A stretch of 64,000 nt of DNA from JBPYFK01 sp051984675 (GTDB taxonomy: Bacteria; Actinomycetota; Actinomycetes; Mycobacteriales; Pseudonocardiaceae): the NCBI GenBank assembly GCA_051984675.1, contig JBPYFK010000008.1, forward strand, positions 124,001 to 188,000. Direction: 5' to 3'. The translations under genes were made by a program, and so were the position numbers. Position 1 is the first letter of the stretch, and every line of letters starts with the position of its first letter. Positions 24,701-33,170 of this stretch are shown here, one piece after another. The notes beneath the pieces are model-generated. The model searched no databases. It was not told the origin of the DNA and saw nothing but the letters and a program-made list of their open reading frames with translations.

Positions 24701-26372
24701 CGTTCGGCGTGACGACGGTGAACAACCCCCGGTCGGGGATGGTTCCTCCCGAGGTCACCGCAAGTCGCTGCGCACCCGGCCGTGCATGCAGCTCGTCATT
24801 CACCCGGTCCCAGACGATGCGGGCGCGCAGCTCGCCGAACTCCTCGCTCGGATAACGTCCCGCGAGCATGTCCAGCACCGCCCGCAACGCGGAATCCGGC
24901 AGCCCGGCGAACGGTGCCGCCCGGCGCAGCAACCCGGACAGCTCGGACACGTGCCAGTTGTCCATCGCCACCATCGCGACGATCTGCTGCGCGAGCACGT
25001 CCAGCGGGTTCCGCGGGAACGCGAGCGCCTCGATCAGGCCCTCGCCCATCCGTTCCGCGACCACGGCGCACCCGATGAGGTCCCCCCGGAACTTCGGGAA
25101 CACCACGCCGCTGGACACCGCGCCGACGTGATGCCCCGCGCGCCCGATCCGCTGCATCCCGGACGCCACGCTCGGCGGCGTCTCGACCTGGATCACCAGG
25201 TCAACCGCGCCCATGTCGATGCCCAGCTCCAGCGACGACGTCGCCACCACGCACGGCAGCACACCGGCCTTGAGCTGTTCCTCCGCGGACGCGCGCTGCT
25301 CTTTGGACATCGAACCGTGATGCGCCCTGGCCACCGTGGCCGGCGCCCCGGCCGTGATACCCGACTCGCCGACCGCTTCGGCGGGAAACCTCGCGATGCC
25401 CGGCAGCCCGGCAGCCTCGTCTTCCGCGGCGAACTCCTCCGTGGCCAGCTCGTTCAGCCCCGCCGTCAGACGTTCCGCCAGGCGCCGCGAGTTGGTGAAC
25501 ACGATCGTCGACCGGTTCGCGCGCACCAGGTCCAGGATGCGGCGTTGCACGGCGGGCCAGATCGACGGCCGCTGCGGCGAGTCAGTACTGGACACCTGCG
25601 GGCTCGCCTCCTGCGGATCGGGCCCAGCCCCGAGGTCGGCCATGTCCTCGACCGGCACCTCGACCCGCACGTCCACGCGCTTCGCGCTGGATGACCGCAC
25701 CACGTGCACCGGCCGCCCGCCGGCGAGGAACGTGCTGACCTCCTCGACCGGCCGCACGGTGGCCGACAGGCCGATGCGCTGCGCGGGTCGCGGCAGCAAT
25801 GCGTCCAAGCGCTCCAGCGAGAGCGTCAGGTGCGCACCCCGCTTGGTGCCAGCCAGCGCGTGCACTTCGTCAACTATGACTGTCTCGACCCCGCGCAACG
25901 CTTCCCGAGACGCCGAGGTCAACAGCAGGAACAGCGACTCCGGCGTGGTGACCAGGACATCCGGTGGAGTGCGGGTGAACGCCCGCCGCTGGTCCGGGGG
26001 CGTGTCGCCGGTGCGCATCCCGACAGTGATGTCCGGCGGACTGCTGCCTTGCCGCTGGGTGGCCTGCCGGATACCGGCCAGCGGTGCCCGCAGGTTGCGC
26101 TCCACGTCCACGGCCAGCGCTTTGAGCGGGGACACGTACAACACCCGGCATCTGCGCTTGCGGTCTGCGGGTAGTCCACGCACGGCCAGCCGGTCCAGTG
26201 CCCACAGGAACGCGGCCAGTGTCTTCCCGGACCCGGTGGGCGCGACCACCAGCGCGTGCTGACCATCCGCGACGGCTTCCCACGCCCCCGCCTGCGCATC
26301 GGTAGGCGCTTCGAACGCCCCCCGGAACCAGTCGTGGGTCGGAGGGGAGAAGAGGTCCAGCGCGTCGCTCAC
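21732..26372 (-). CDS. lhr: large ATP-dependent helicase Lhr
   Basis: Superfamily 2 helicase of 1546 residues, the long Lhr form known from Mycobacterium smegmatis, where it is a 3'-5' DNA-dependent ATPase and helicase. Helicase core: Walker A APTGSGKT about residues 44-51, DEVHAL about 170, SAT motif, and in the second RecA domain ARAHHGSMSKEQR, ATSSLELGIDMG and the Q-R-IGRAGH motif. The Lhr winged-helix/beta-barrel core follows to about residue 860, and the last ~650 residues are the Lhr C-terminal tail with a further winged helix (VLTRGSLDAERVSGGFAAVYKVL). Start GTG 26372. It is 43 bp downstream of a 53-codon membrane-protein gene on the same strand. Likely a DNA repair helicase; its place near recA fits. 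Confidence 0.95.
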   Translation of the reverse strand: MSDALDLFSPPTHDWFRGAFEAPTDAQAGAWEAVADGQHALVVAPTGSGKTLAAFLWALDRLAVRGLPADRKRRCRVLYVSPLKALAVDVERNLRAPLAGIRQATQRQGSSPPDITVGMRTGDTPPDQRRAFTRTPPDVLVTTPESLFLLLTSASREALRGVETVIVDEVHALAGTKRGAHLTLSLERLDALLPRPAQRIGLSATVRPVEEVSTFLAGGRPVHVVRSSSAKRVDVRVEVPVEDMADLGAGPDPQEASPQVSSTDSPQRPSIWPAVQRRILDLVRANRSTIVFTNSRRLAERLTAGLNELATEEFAAEDEAAGLPGIARFPAEAVGESGITAGAPATVARAHHGSMSKEQRASAEEQLKAGVLPCVVATSSLELGIDMGAVDLVIQVETPPSVASGMQRIGRAGHHVGAVSSGVVFPKFRGDLIGCAVVAERMGEGLIEALAFPRNPLDVLAQQIVAMVAMDNWHVSELSGLLRRAAPFAGLPDSALRAVLDMLAGRYPSEEFGELRARIVWDRVNDELHARPGAQRLAVTSGGTIPDRGLFTVVTPNGDATTRSGGTRVGELDEEMVYESRVGDTFLLGTSAWRVEDITHDRVVVVPAPGQPARMPFWKGDSPGRPLELGRAFGEFVRKVSTMDNASAREHVVRAGLNEWAADNLLSYLDEQRRASRHVPDDRTIVVERFRDELGDWRMVVHSPFGAPVNAPWALAIAARMRERRGIDPQIASSDDGIVLRLADALDEAGAEVLPTAEDVMLDPAEVQQVVTAEVGGSALFASRFRECAARALLLPRRDPRRRAPLWQQRQRAAQLLAVASQYEEFPIVLEAMRECLQDVYDVPGLTELMSQIAARRVRVVEVETATPSPFARSLLFGYVGMFLYETDAPLAERRSAALSLDSTLLAELLGSEALRELLDPDVVTDVERRLQRLDGEHRPGGPEDAVDVLRFVGDLSTEEASRRGITVEWLEELQAQRRTLNVRIAGESRWIPVEDAGKVRDALGVALPVGVPEAFTEPVPDPLGDLLIRFARARGPFTAEAAAHRFGVGVAVVTAVLDRLAGNGRLVRGELRPLEAGGGNAWEYCDSEVLRRLRRATLARLRAEVEPVEPAVLGRFLPAWHGVGAPMRSAPTVDDVLSVVEQLAGAPVPASAFESLILPARLPGYSPALLDELTATGEVTWVGCGRLAGGDGWMAVAPTDVADLLLPDVSEEDRANAATPLHQALLSTLEGGAQFFRQLAERCGALLLEQSEAAPTDDAVITALWDLVWAGLISNDTLAPLRAVVSGRGAAHKPRRAAPRGRYARLRASRPAMPTRTGPPTVSGRWALAPRAPEDLPSPELTRRAHARAEALLERHGVLTRGSLDAERVSGGFAAVYKVLRAMEEAGRCRRGYVVEGLGPAQFAVPGAIDRLRSFSRQEPDDSPNVLVLAAADPAQPYGAALAWPEPAGDSRHRPGRKAGALVILVAGEAVLYVERGGRSLLSFTNDEQTLRTAANGLARAVREGWLEQLVVQRADGAGALASRLAEILTEAGFRATPKGLRLRA

Positions 26373-26415
26373 CCCACCATCGTGGACCCGTTACCTGACA
26401 TCAGGTCCGTGCCGG

Positions 26416-26577
26416 TCAGCGCTTGCGTTGCTGCCAGAACCACCGCAGGGCGAGCACGATCACGGTGATCAGGATGGCGGCTTCCACCAGCTTGCCGCCC
26501 AGGCCCGTGATATCGGTCAGACCGCCCTGCGACAACGGCGACAGCACTCCGGCCAGCACAACTCCGCTCCCTGACAT
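26416..26577 (-). CDS. 53-residue single-pass membrane protein
   Basis: A short gene starting at ATG 26577 and ending with TGA at 26416-26418. The translation begins MSGSGVVLAGVLSPLSQ, has a Gly-rich stretch, then one hydrophobic helix AAILITVIVLALRWFW (about residues 33-48) and a basic end QQRKR. That is the layout expected of a real single-pass membrane peptide, positive inside. It is divergent from DUF3046 across 34 bp and 43 bp upstream of lhr, so it may be cotranscribed with lhr. Function unknown. Confidence 0.55.
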   Translation of the reverse strand: MSGSGVVLAGVLSPLSQGGLTDITGLGGKLVEAAILITVIVLALRWFWQQRKR

Positions 26578-26611
26578 CACCCTCCCAGGCTACGACGTAA
26601 CCTGGACGGCG

Positions 26612-26806
26612 ATGCGCCACACCGTCTTCCGTCGCCAGATGGCCGATCACTTCGGTGAGACCCGTGCCGAGATGATCGCCCAGGACCATGTGATGTCCTC
26701 GCTGGGCGGGCGCACCGTGGACGAAGCGCTGGAAGCCGGCCTGGAACCCAAACAGGTCTGGCTCGCGGTCTGCGAAGCCTTCGAGGTGCCACGGGAACGG
26801 CGATAA
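26612..26806 (+). CDS. DUF3046 family protein
   Basis: 64 residues from ATG 26612; the frame is open upstream but that part is not protein-like. The sequence MRHTVFRRQMADHFG...IAQDHVMSSLGGRTVDEALEAG...VWLAVCEAFEVP is the complete DUF3046 pattern. The family is found beside recA in actinobacteria (Rv2738c in M. tuberculosis), as here. It converges on the DUF4383 gene with an 18-bp gap. No function is known; the near-constant linkage to recA hints at a DNA-repair link, but that is inference. Confidence 0.88.
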   Translation: MRHTVFRRQMADHFGETRAEMIAQDHVMSSLGGRTVDEALEAGLEPKQVWLAVCEAFEVPRERR

Positions 26807-26824
26807 GCGGTTCACCGAGCCGGC

Positions 26825-27703
26825 TCACGACTCGCTGCGCTCCCTGCCTGCCTGCTTCTGTCTCGCCTGTTCGGGCGTTTCATGCTCCGGTGCGGTCTGC
26901 TCCTCGGCCTCGCGTGGCTGTGGTGCGGTCTCGGTCCGCGCCCCGGCCGGTCGCGACGGCTCCTCGCGGGGGATCCCCTCCTGCGTGAGTTCGCCCTGGT
27001 CAACGGACCTTGTCACATCCCCGGCCCACTCGTATGGAGAGATCCTCGGCTGGATGCGCGCGTAGTGCTCGTAAGCGCGGCGGCGCTCCTCCTGCGCGTG
27101 CCGCCACGCCTCGGCGCGAATGAGTCGCTCCTGCTCCAGCGTCGGGTGTCCTTCCGCGTAGGCGATCTCGGCGTCGGTGAAGCGGCCGAGTTCGGCGATT
27201 CGCTCGCGGTCGTGCTCCTGCTGCTCAGAGAGGCCGCCCGGCGGTTCGTGATGCCGGTACAGCACGAACGGGTTGTCGAACGGCAGTCCGCCGCTGACCC
27301 GGCCATAGAACCCGACGAACATCAGCAGCATCCCGGCTACCAGGCTGAACACCACGTTCGGGATCTTGAACCCGAGCAGGTTGAAGGCGGTGTTCAGCAC
27401 CGCGAGGTTCACCAGGCCGGACAGGAAGAACAGCACCCCGAGGGTCGCCGTCGTGGTCGACGCGACCACGCCTCCCCAGACCGCGGCTCCGAGCAGGATC
27501 AACCCCACGACGATCGAGATGATCGACAACAGCCCGTTGGTGGACAGCCCGAAGATCTCCACGCCAGTGACGTAGAGGAACTGCAACCGGTTGGCCAGGC
27601 CGAGCACCCCGAAGACGATCAGACCGGCTCCGAACACGGCGGCACCGACTCGGTAGATCTTGCTTAACGGGTGTTCCGGCGGCAGGTAGCGATCCAGCTT
27701 CAT
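26825..27703 (-). CDS. DUF4383-type membrane protein with long charged tail
   Basis: About 292 residues from ATG 27703, with a strong GAGGAGGT site upstream. Four hydrophobic helices cover residues about 15-140: VGAAVFGAGLIVFGVLGLA, LLSIISIVVGLILLGAAVW, TLGVLFFLSGLVNLAVL and VVFSLVAGMLLMFVGFYG. This is the DUF4383 pattern. The remaining ~150 residues are cytoplasmic, highly charged and helical (AYAEGHPTLEQERLIRAEAWRHAQEERRRAYEHYARIQP), ending in a disordered Glu/Pro/Gln-rich tail. It is divergent from recA. Function unknown. Confidence 0.8.
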   Translation of the reverse strand: MKLDRYLPPEHPLSKIYRVGAAVFGAGLIVFGVLGLANRLQFLYVTGVEIFGLSTNGLLSIISIVVGLILLGAAVWGGVVASTTTATLGVLFFLSGLVNLAVLNTAFNLLGFKIPNVVFSLVAGMLLMFVGFYGRVSGGLPFDNPFVLYRHHEPPGGLSEQQEHDRERIAELGRFTDAEIAYAEGHPTLEQERLIRAEAWRHAQEERRRAYEHYARIQPRISPYEWAGDVTRSVDQGELTQEGIPREEPSRPAGARTETAPQPREAEEQTAPEHETPEQARQKQAGRERSES

Positions 27704-27738
27704 CGCCGGCACCTCCTCGTGCGTGCCCAGCAACCTTG

Positions 27739-27770
27739 TGTGTATCCAGCAGCGTGTGTATCCAGCAGCG
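27739..27770 (+). repeat. 16-bp tandem duplication
   Basis: TGTGTATCCAGCAGCG occurs twice back to back (27739-27754, 27755-27770) in the region between the DUF4383 gene and recA, about 36 bases before the DUF4383 start on its strand, so in its promoter or leader. Confidence 0.8.
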
Positions 27771-27864
27771 GTGCTTTCCGGGGGGCTTCTTCGAGTGTCC
27801 GCCGGCCGAATGGCCAGTGCCAGCCCACACGACCAGGTGACAGTACTGGCGTGTCCGCAGTTCA

Positions 27865-27887
27865 TCGAACGTGCGTTCGGGTAGTAT
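27865..27887 (+). promoter_or_regulatory. recA SOS box and -10 element
   Basis: 27865-27880 reads TCGAAC-GTGC-GTTCGG, matching the mycobacterial SOS consensus at all but the last base. TAGTAT (27882-27887) directly follows and fits a -10 element. The recA start codon is at 27994, leaving a leader of about 100 bases. Confidence 0.85.
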
Positions 27888-27993
27888 GTGGATCGCCCCG
27901 CAACCAGAGTGTCGGTCCCGGCTCGTAGCGTTGGAGCCGACACGTTCGACAGGTTCCATTCGTCCGTGCGATCCCAACCGAGGTGGACATCTG

Positions 27994-29046
27994 ATGGCAG
28001 CGACCGACAAGGGCAACCCCGACAAGAACAAGGCGCTCGAACTGGCGCTCGCCCAGATCGACAAGCAGTTCGGCAAGGGATCGGTGATGCGGCTCGGCGA
28101 GGAGACGCGCGCTCCCACCGAAGTCATCCCCACCGGCTCCATCTCACTGGACGTCGCCCTCGGTGTCGGCGGCCTACCACGCGGCCGGATCGTGGAGATC
28201 TACGGCCCGGAAAGCAGTGGTAAGACCTCCGTAGCGCTGCACGCGGTGGCCAACGCGCAGAAGGGGGGTGGCACGGCGGCGTTCATCGACGCCGAGCACG
28301 CCCTGGACCCGGAGTACGCCAAGGCGATCGGGGTGGACACCGACTCGCTGCTGGTGTCCCAGCCGGACACCGGTGAGCAGGCGCTGGAGATCGCGGACAT
28401 GCTCATCCGCTCCGGTGCGCTGGACGTCATCGTCATCGACTCGGTCGCCGCGCTGGTGCCGCGTGCCGAGATCGAAGGCGAGATGGGCGACAGCCACGTG
28501 GGCCTGCAGGCCCGGCTGATGAGCCAGGCCCTGCGCAAGCTGACCTCGGCTCTCTACAGCGCGAAAACCACGGCGATCTTCATCAACCAGCTCCGCGAGA
28601 AGGTCGGCGTGATGTTCGGAAGTCCTGAGACCACGACCGGTGGTAAGGCGCTGAAGTTCTACTCCTCGGTGCGCTTGGACGTGCGGCGGATCGAGACGCT
28701 CAAGGACGGCTCGGAGGCGGTGGGTAACCGCACCCGCGTCAAGATCGTGAAGAACAAGGTGGCGCCGCCGTTCCGCCAAGCGGAGTTCGACATCCTCTAC
28801 GGCCACGGGATCAGCCGCGAGGGCTCCCTCATCGACATGGGCGTCGAGCAGGGGATCATCCGCAAGTCCGGCGCCTGGTACACCTACGAAGGCGACCAGC
28901 TCGGGCAGGGCAAGGAGAACGCACGCAAGTTCATGCGGGACAACCCGGATATCGCCAACGAGATCGAGAAGCGGATCAAGGAGAAGCTCGGCATCGGACC
29001 GCAACTGGACGCCGAGGGCGGTGACCCGGCACCGACCGAGTTCTGA
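27994..29046 (+). CDS. recA: RecA recombinase
   Basis: 350-residue RecA, the strand-exchange and LexA co-protease filament protein. Walker A GPESSGKTS is near residues 69-77, VIVIDSVAAL gives Walker B near 143, and loop regions MSQALRKLTSAL and GGKALKFYSSVRLDVRR follow. The C-terminal tail is acidic (LDAEGGDPAPTEF), as usual. No intein is present, unlike M. tuberculosis RecA. Start ATG 27994; in-frame codons continue upstream without a better site. The gene follows a LexA-type box and is followed five bases later by recX, so both are probably SOS-induced together. Confidence 0.98.
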   Translation: MAATDKGNPDKNKALELALAQIDKQFGKGSVMRLGEETRAPTEVIPTGSISLDVALGVGGLPRGRIVEIYGPESSGKTSVALHAVANAQKGGGTAAFIDAEHALDPEYAKAIGVDTDSLLVSQPDTGEQALEIADMLIRSGALDVIVIDSVAALVPRAEIEGEMGDSHVGLQARLMSQALRKLTSALYSAKTTAIFINQLREKVGVMFGSPETTTGGKALKFYSSVRLDVRRIETLKDGSEAVGNRTRVKIVKNKVAPPFRQAEFDILYGHGISREGSLIDMGVEQGIIRKSGAWYTYEGDQLGQGKENARKFMRDNPDIANEIEKRIKEKLGIGPQLDAEGGDPAPTEF

Positions 29047-29051
29047 GGTTC

Positions 29052-29603
29052 GTGATGGCTCCTGGTGACTCGCCAGCCGATGACGATCCGCGCCAGCGGG
29101 CGCGGGACACCGTGTATCGGCTGTTGGCGGCACGTGCTCGCAGCAGGGCCGAACTCATGCGTGCCCTGCTGCGCAAGGGAATCGACGAGGACATCGCTGA
29201 GGAGGTCCTGCGGAAGTTCGACAGAGCGGGTCTGATCGACGATGCCTCGTTTGCGGAGAACTGGGTGCACAGCCGGCACAGTTACCAGGGGCTCGGCCGC
29301 AGGGCGCTCGGGTTCGAACTGCGCCGCAAAGGCGTTGAAGAGTCTATTGTGGACGAGGCATTGTCCACTGTCGATGATGAGACCGAAGTTCAGCGGGCGC
29401 GGGAACTTGTGCGGCGTAGGATTCGGTCGTCGGTCTCCGCCAGTGGCAGCAGCGATGGGGCATCGGACACCAAGCTGGTTCGCCGGTTGATGGGGATGCT
29501 GGCGCGCAAAGGCTACTCCGAAGCGCTGGCGTACCGGGTGGTGCGGGAGGAACTCGAACGAGCCGATCTGGACCGCTCGGAACTCGATGGCCCGGCTTCG
29601 TGA
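29052..29603 (+). CDS. recX: regulatory protein RecX
   Basis: Small helical modulator of RecA filaments, about 183 residues. Its three-helix repeats are visible (RDTVYRLLAARARSRAELMRALLRKGI, LIDDASFAENWVHSRHSYQGLGRRALGFELRRKGV, VRRLMGMLARKGYSEALAYRVVREEL), with the conserved D-D-x-x-FA-x-x-W/Y-V motif. GTG 29052 or ATG 29055. It lies five bases behind recA and belongs to its operon. Confidence 0.95.
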   Translation: MMAPGDSPADDDPRQRARDTVYRLLAARARSRAELMRALLRKGIDEDIAEEVLRKFDRAGLIDDASFAENWVHSRHSYQGLGRRALGFELRRKGVEESIVDEALSTVDDETEVQRARELVRRRIRSSVSASGSSDGASDTKLVRRLMGMLARKGYSEALAYRVVREELERADLDRSELDGPAS

Positions 29604-29635
29604 CGCGCCAGGTGACCTCGTAAAGTTCCGACTTC

Positions 29636-30316
29636 GTGAGTGGCTTACGGAACCCCCGCCGGGTGCGGCACATCGTCTGGGACTGGAACGGGACGCTGCT
29701 GGACGACAATGACGCGGTCGTCGCTGCGGTGAACACGGTGTGCGCCGAGTTCGGCAGAGAGGCGATTGACCTCGCCCACTGGCGCTCGGTGTTCAGCCGT
29801 CCGCTCACGCAGTGCTACGAGCGGTTGCTGGAGCGTGAGCTGGACGCGGAGGACTGGGCTCGTATCGACCTCCGCTACCACCACGCGTACCGCGACCTGC
29901 TGCACACGACCAGGCTTGCCGACGGTGTCCCGGACGTGCTGGAAGAGTGGGGTTCGGACGGCAACAGTCAGTCGTTGCTGTCCATGTGGTTCCACGACGA
30001 ACTGGTGTCCCTGGTGACCGAACTCGGGTTGATCGGGCTGTTCGAACGGGTCGACGGCCTGCGGGAGGACATCGGCGGTGGTTCGAAGGCTGCCCACCTC
30101 GCCGAGCACGTGCGCGCGATCGGCGTCGACCCGACCGAGGTCGTTCTCATCGGAGACGTCGCCGACGACGCCCATGCGGCCGAGCAGGTCGGCGCCAGCT
30201 GCGTGCTGCTCACCACCGGAGTGATGCGGCGCGCGAAGTTGGAGGCGACCGGGTTCCCGGTCGCGGACTCGGTCCCGCAGGCCGTCAGCCGGATCTACGC
30301 GGAGTTGGCCGCCTGA
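29636..30316 (+). CDS. HAD-family hydrolase, phosphatase-like
   Basis: 226-residue HAD-superfamily protein starting at GTG 29636. Motif I reads WDWNGTLLDD near residues 15-24: the nucleophile Asp is followed by Asn at the position usually taken by the acid-base Asp (DxN in place of DxD). Motif IV is IGDVADDAHAAEQVG near residue 166, and the cap between them is helical (YERLLERELDAEDWARIDLRYHHAYRD). It most resembles phosphoglycolate-phosphatase-type enzymes. It follows recX at 32 bp and may share its transcript. The substrate is unknown. The Asn variant occurs in other actinobacterial members and may slow hydrolysis. Confidence 0.8.
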   Translation: MSGLRNPRRVRHIVWDWNGTLLDDNDAVVAAVNTVCAEFGREAIDLAHWRSVFSRPLTQCYERLLERELDAEDWARIDLRYHHAYRDLLHTTRLADGVPDVLEEWGSDGNSQSLLSMWFHDELVSLVTELGLIGLFERVDGLREDIGGGSKAAHLAEHVRAIGVDPTEVVLIGDVADDAHAAEQVGASCVLLTTGVMRRAKLEATGFPVADSVPQAVSRIYAELAA

Positions 30317-30343
30317 TCATCGCGCCCCGCACCTCCGGTGGGT

Positions 30344-30982
30344 TCAGCGCAGCGCTGCCGCTTCCCGGGCGAACGCTTCGACCTGCCCCCAGTCGCGCGC
30401 CGCGAGCACGTCCTTCGGGGTGAGCCAGGACCCTCCGACGCAGGGCACGTTGGGCAGCGCCAGGTACTTCCGGGCCGTGTCGTGGCCGATCCCGCCGGTG
30501 GGGCAGAACCGTAGGTGCGGCAACGGTCCCGCGATCGCCTTGAGGTAGGGGACGCCTCCGCTGGGCTCGGCGGGGAAGAACTTCAGCGCGGTGAGGCCGC
30601 GCTCGGCCAGCAGCATCGCCTCCGACACGGTGCTGACGCCGGGCAGGAAGGGCAGGCCCGTTCCCGTCAGCTCGTCCAGCAGCTTCGGGGTCGTCCCCGG
30701 CGTCACCAGGTAGCGCGCCCCTGCCTTCGCGGCTTGGTCGGCTTGGCCGGGTTCGGTGATGGTGCCGGCACCGACGACGACCTCGGGTACGTCCCCGGCG
30801 ATCCGCTCGATCGCCGGGAGCGCGGCGGACGTGCGCAGGGTGACCTCGATCGTGCGGATACCTCCGCGCAGCAACGCTTGCGCGACCGGCACCGCGTGCT
30901 CGACGTCGTCGAGCACGGCTACCGGGACAACCGGGCTGGTAGCGAGCACGTCCGATGCGGTTGGTGCGGATTCGGCTGTCAT
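30344..30982 (-). CDS. eda: KDPG/KHG aldolase
   Basis: Cleaves 2-keto-3-deoxy-6-phosphogluconate into pyruvate and glyceraldehyde 3-phosphate, the last step of the Entner-Doudoroff pathway. 212 residues from ATG 30982. Class I aldolase residues are visible: Glu in TIEVTLRT near residue 43, the Schiff-base Lys in LKFFPAE near 133, plus the phosphate loop GGIGHDTARKY. The gene follows edd on the same strand with 43 bp between, so the two form an operon. Confidence 0.95.
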   Translation of the reverse strand: MTAESAPTASDVLATSPVVPVAVLDDVEHAVPVAQALLRGGIRTIEVTLRTSAALPAIERIAGDVPEVVVGAGTITEPGQADQAAKAGARYLVTPGTTPKLLDELTGTGLPFLPGVSTVSEAMLLAERGLTALKFFPAEPSGGVPYLKAIAGPLPHLRFCPTGGIGHDTARKYLALPNVPCVGGSWLTPKDVLAARDWGQVEAFAREAAALR

Positions 30983-31025
30983 GGCTGCAGTTGTCCGTTC
31001 GGAGAAGGTCAGCGTTTCCAGGAGA

Positions 31026-32882
31026 TCAGGCGGAGACGTCGGCCGGTTCGTGGGCCGGGCTGACGAGGGAGAAGACGCTCGCACCCCGGTCCGCTGAGCC
31101 GACGGCCTGCCGCATCGGCGTGAACAGCTCACGCCCGGTGCCGTGCTGGACCAGCGGCGTGGCCGGCGCGGGTTCCCGGGCTGCCAGCTCACTGTCCGGC
31201 ACCAGTGCTTCGAGGGTTCCTCGGTCCGCGTCCATCCGCAGGATGTCGCCATCGCGCAGCTTGGCCAGCGCCGCGCCGTCAGCGGCTTCCGGGGTGAGCT
31301 GGATCGCGGCCGGAACCTTCCCGGAAGCGCCGGACATCCGGCCGTCGGTGACCAGGGCGACCTGGTAGCCCCGGTCCATCAGCACGCCCAGTGCCGGGGT
31401 GAGTCCGTGCAGTTCGGGCATACCGTTGGCGCGGGGACCCTGGTTGCGGATCACGACGACCACGTCGTGGTCGAGTTCGCCGGCGCGGAAGGCGTCGGTG
31501 AATTCCTGTTGGTCGGTGAACACGCGCGCCGGGGCCGTGATGCGACGGTGCTCCGGTCGTACGGCGGAGACCTTGATGATGGAGCGGCCGACGTTGCCGT
31601 CCAGCACCCGAAGCCCGCCTTCGGCGGAGAACGGGTCGTCCACGCCCCGCAGCACGTCGGTGTCCAGGCTGCGCCTCGGCGCTTCGCGCCACACCAGCTC
31701 GTCACCCCTCAGGAACGGTTGCTGCCGGTAGCGGTCGAGGCCGTCGCCGGCCACCGTGCGTACGTCCGGGTGGAGCAGCCCCGCGTCCAGCAGCTCGCCT
31801 ACCAGCGTCTGCACACCACCGGCGGCGGCGAAGTGGTTGATGTCGGCTGTCCCGTTCGGGTAGACGCGGGTCAGCAGCGGCACGACAGCGGACAGATCGG
31901 CGAAGTCGTCCCAGGTCAGTTGGATTCCGGCGGCGGCGGCGACCGCGACGAGGTGCATCGTGTGGTTGGTGGACCCACCGGTGGCCAGCAGCGCGATCAC
32001 TGCGTTGACCACCGCGCGCTCGTCGACCACCTCGCCGATCGGCGTGTACTCGGGCCCGCTGGAGATCTCGACGGCGCGGCGGGCCGCCGCTTCGGTCAGC
32101 GCCTTGCGTAACGGCGTTCCGGGCTGCACGAAACTGGACCCTGGCAGGTGCAGTCCCATGACCTCTACGACGAGCTGGTTGGAGTTCGCGGTGCCGTAGA
32201 AGGTGCAGGTGCCAGGGGAGTGGTACGAGGCGGCTTCGGCTTCGAGCAGCTCCTCGCGGGTGGCCTTGCCTTCGGCGAACAGCTGCCGGATGCGGGTCTT
32301 TTCGGCGTTGGGCAAGCCGGAGGGCATCGGGCCCGCGGGCACGAGAAGGGTCGGCAGATGCCCGAAGGACAGCCCGCCGATCAGCAGCCCCGGCACGATC
32401 TTGTCGCACACACCGAGCAGCAACGCGCCGTCGAACATCTCGTGCGACAGTGCCACAGCGGTCGCCATGGCGATGACCTCGCGGGAGAACAGCGACAGTT
32501 CCATGCCGGTCCGCCCCTGGGTGATCCCGTCACACATCGCGGGGACGCCGCCGGCGAACTGGCCCACACCGCCGGCTGCCCGGAGGGCGTCCTTGATCCA
32601 TGCTGGGAACTGCTCGTAGGGCTTGTGGGCGGAGAGCATGTCGTTGTAGGCGGACACGATCGCGAAACCCGGCTTGGCCAGACCCTTCAGCGCGCTGCGG
32701 TCGGAACCCGCGCAGGCGGCGAAGCCGTGCGCGAGGTTCCCGCAGCCCATGCTGGCGCGAGCGGGTCGATCGGTGTTGGCGGCGGCGTGAATCCGGTCCA
32801 GGTACGCGCGCCGGGTGTGCTCGCTGCGCTGGGCGATCCGTTCGGTGACCTCGCGGACCTTGGGGTGGATGGGCTGCGCCAT
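31026..32882 (-). CDS. edd: phosphogluconate dehydratase
   Basis: Dehydrates 6-phosphogluconate to KDPG in the Entner-Doudoroff pathway. 618 residues, in the IlvD/Edd family. Iron-sulfur cysteine segments are SMGCGNLAHGFAAC (near 44-57), PAMCDGITQGRTGMELS (near 122) and LLGVCDKIVPGLL (near 190); the C-terminal VTDGRMSGASGKVPAAI is the family signature. Adjacent eda supports Edd over dihydroxyacid dehydratase. The gene has about 215 bp of upstream sequence before the divergent lipoprotein gene. The pair sits between recX-HAD and miaB, in a spot where other actinobacteria often carry gluABCD. Confidence 0.93.
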   Translation of the reverse strand: MAQPIHPKVREVTERIAQRSEHTRRAYLDRIHAAANTDRPARASMGCGNLAHGFAACAGSDRSALKGLAKPGFAIVSAYNDMLSAHKPYEQFPAWIKDALRAAGGVGQFAGGVPAMCDGITQGRTGMELSLFSREVIAMATAVALSHEMFDGALLLGVCDKIVPGLLIGGLSFGHLPTLLVPAGPMPSGLPNAEKTRIRQLFAEGKATREELLEAEAASYHSPGTCTFYGTANSNQLVVEVMGLHLPGSSFVQPGTPLRKALTEAAARRAVEISSGPEYTPIGEVVDERAVVNAVIALLATGGSTNHTMHLVAVAAAAGIQLTWDDFADLSAVVPLLTRVYPNGTADINHFAAAGGVQTLVGELLDAGLLHPDVRTVAGDGLDRYRQQPFLRGDELVWREAPRRSLDTDVLRGVDDPFSAEGGLRVLDGNVGRSIIKVSAVRPEHRRITAPARVFTDQQEFTDAFRAGELDHDVVVVIRNQGPRANGMPELHGLTPALGVLMDRGYQVALVTDGRMSGASGKVPAAIQLTPEAADGAALAKLRDGDILRMDADRGTLEALVPDSELAAREPAPATPLVQHGTGRELFTPMRQAVGSADRGASVFSLVSPAHEPADVSA

Positions 32883-33170
32883 TCGTCGTTTCCTCCCGAC
32901 TGCGAATCAGCCACGTGTGCGATCAAGGGAGAGTGCGACGTCGTTGGCGCCTCCAGGCCCGTACCAGCGGCCAACACTAATCCGTGTGACCTGGATTTCA
33001 AAACCGATCCAGCTCGTCACGATCCGCCGACGCGATCATATTCGCACGTCAGACGCCTTTCGGTGAGGTAAGCGATCGTTCGAATCTGGTACCGCCAGGT
33101 GATCGATGGAGTCCGTTCGGGGGACACGCCGGTCCGGTCTCCTGGACACCGGTTACGGGCTGTGGCGAAG

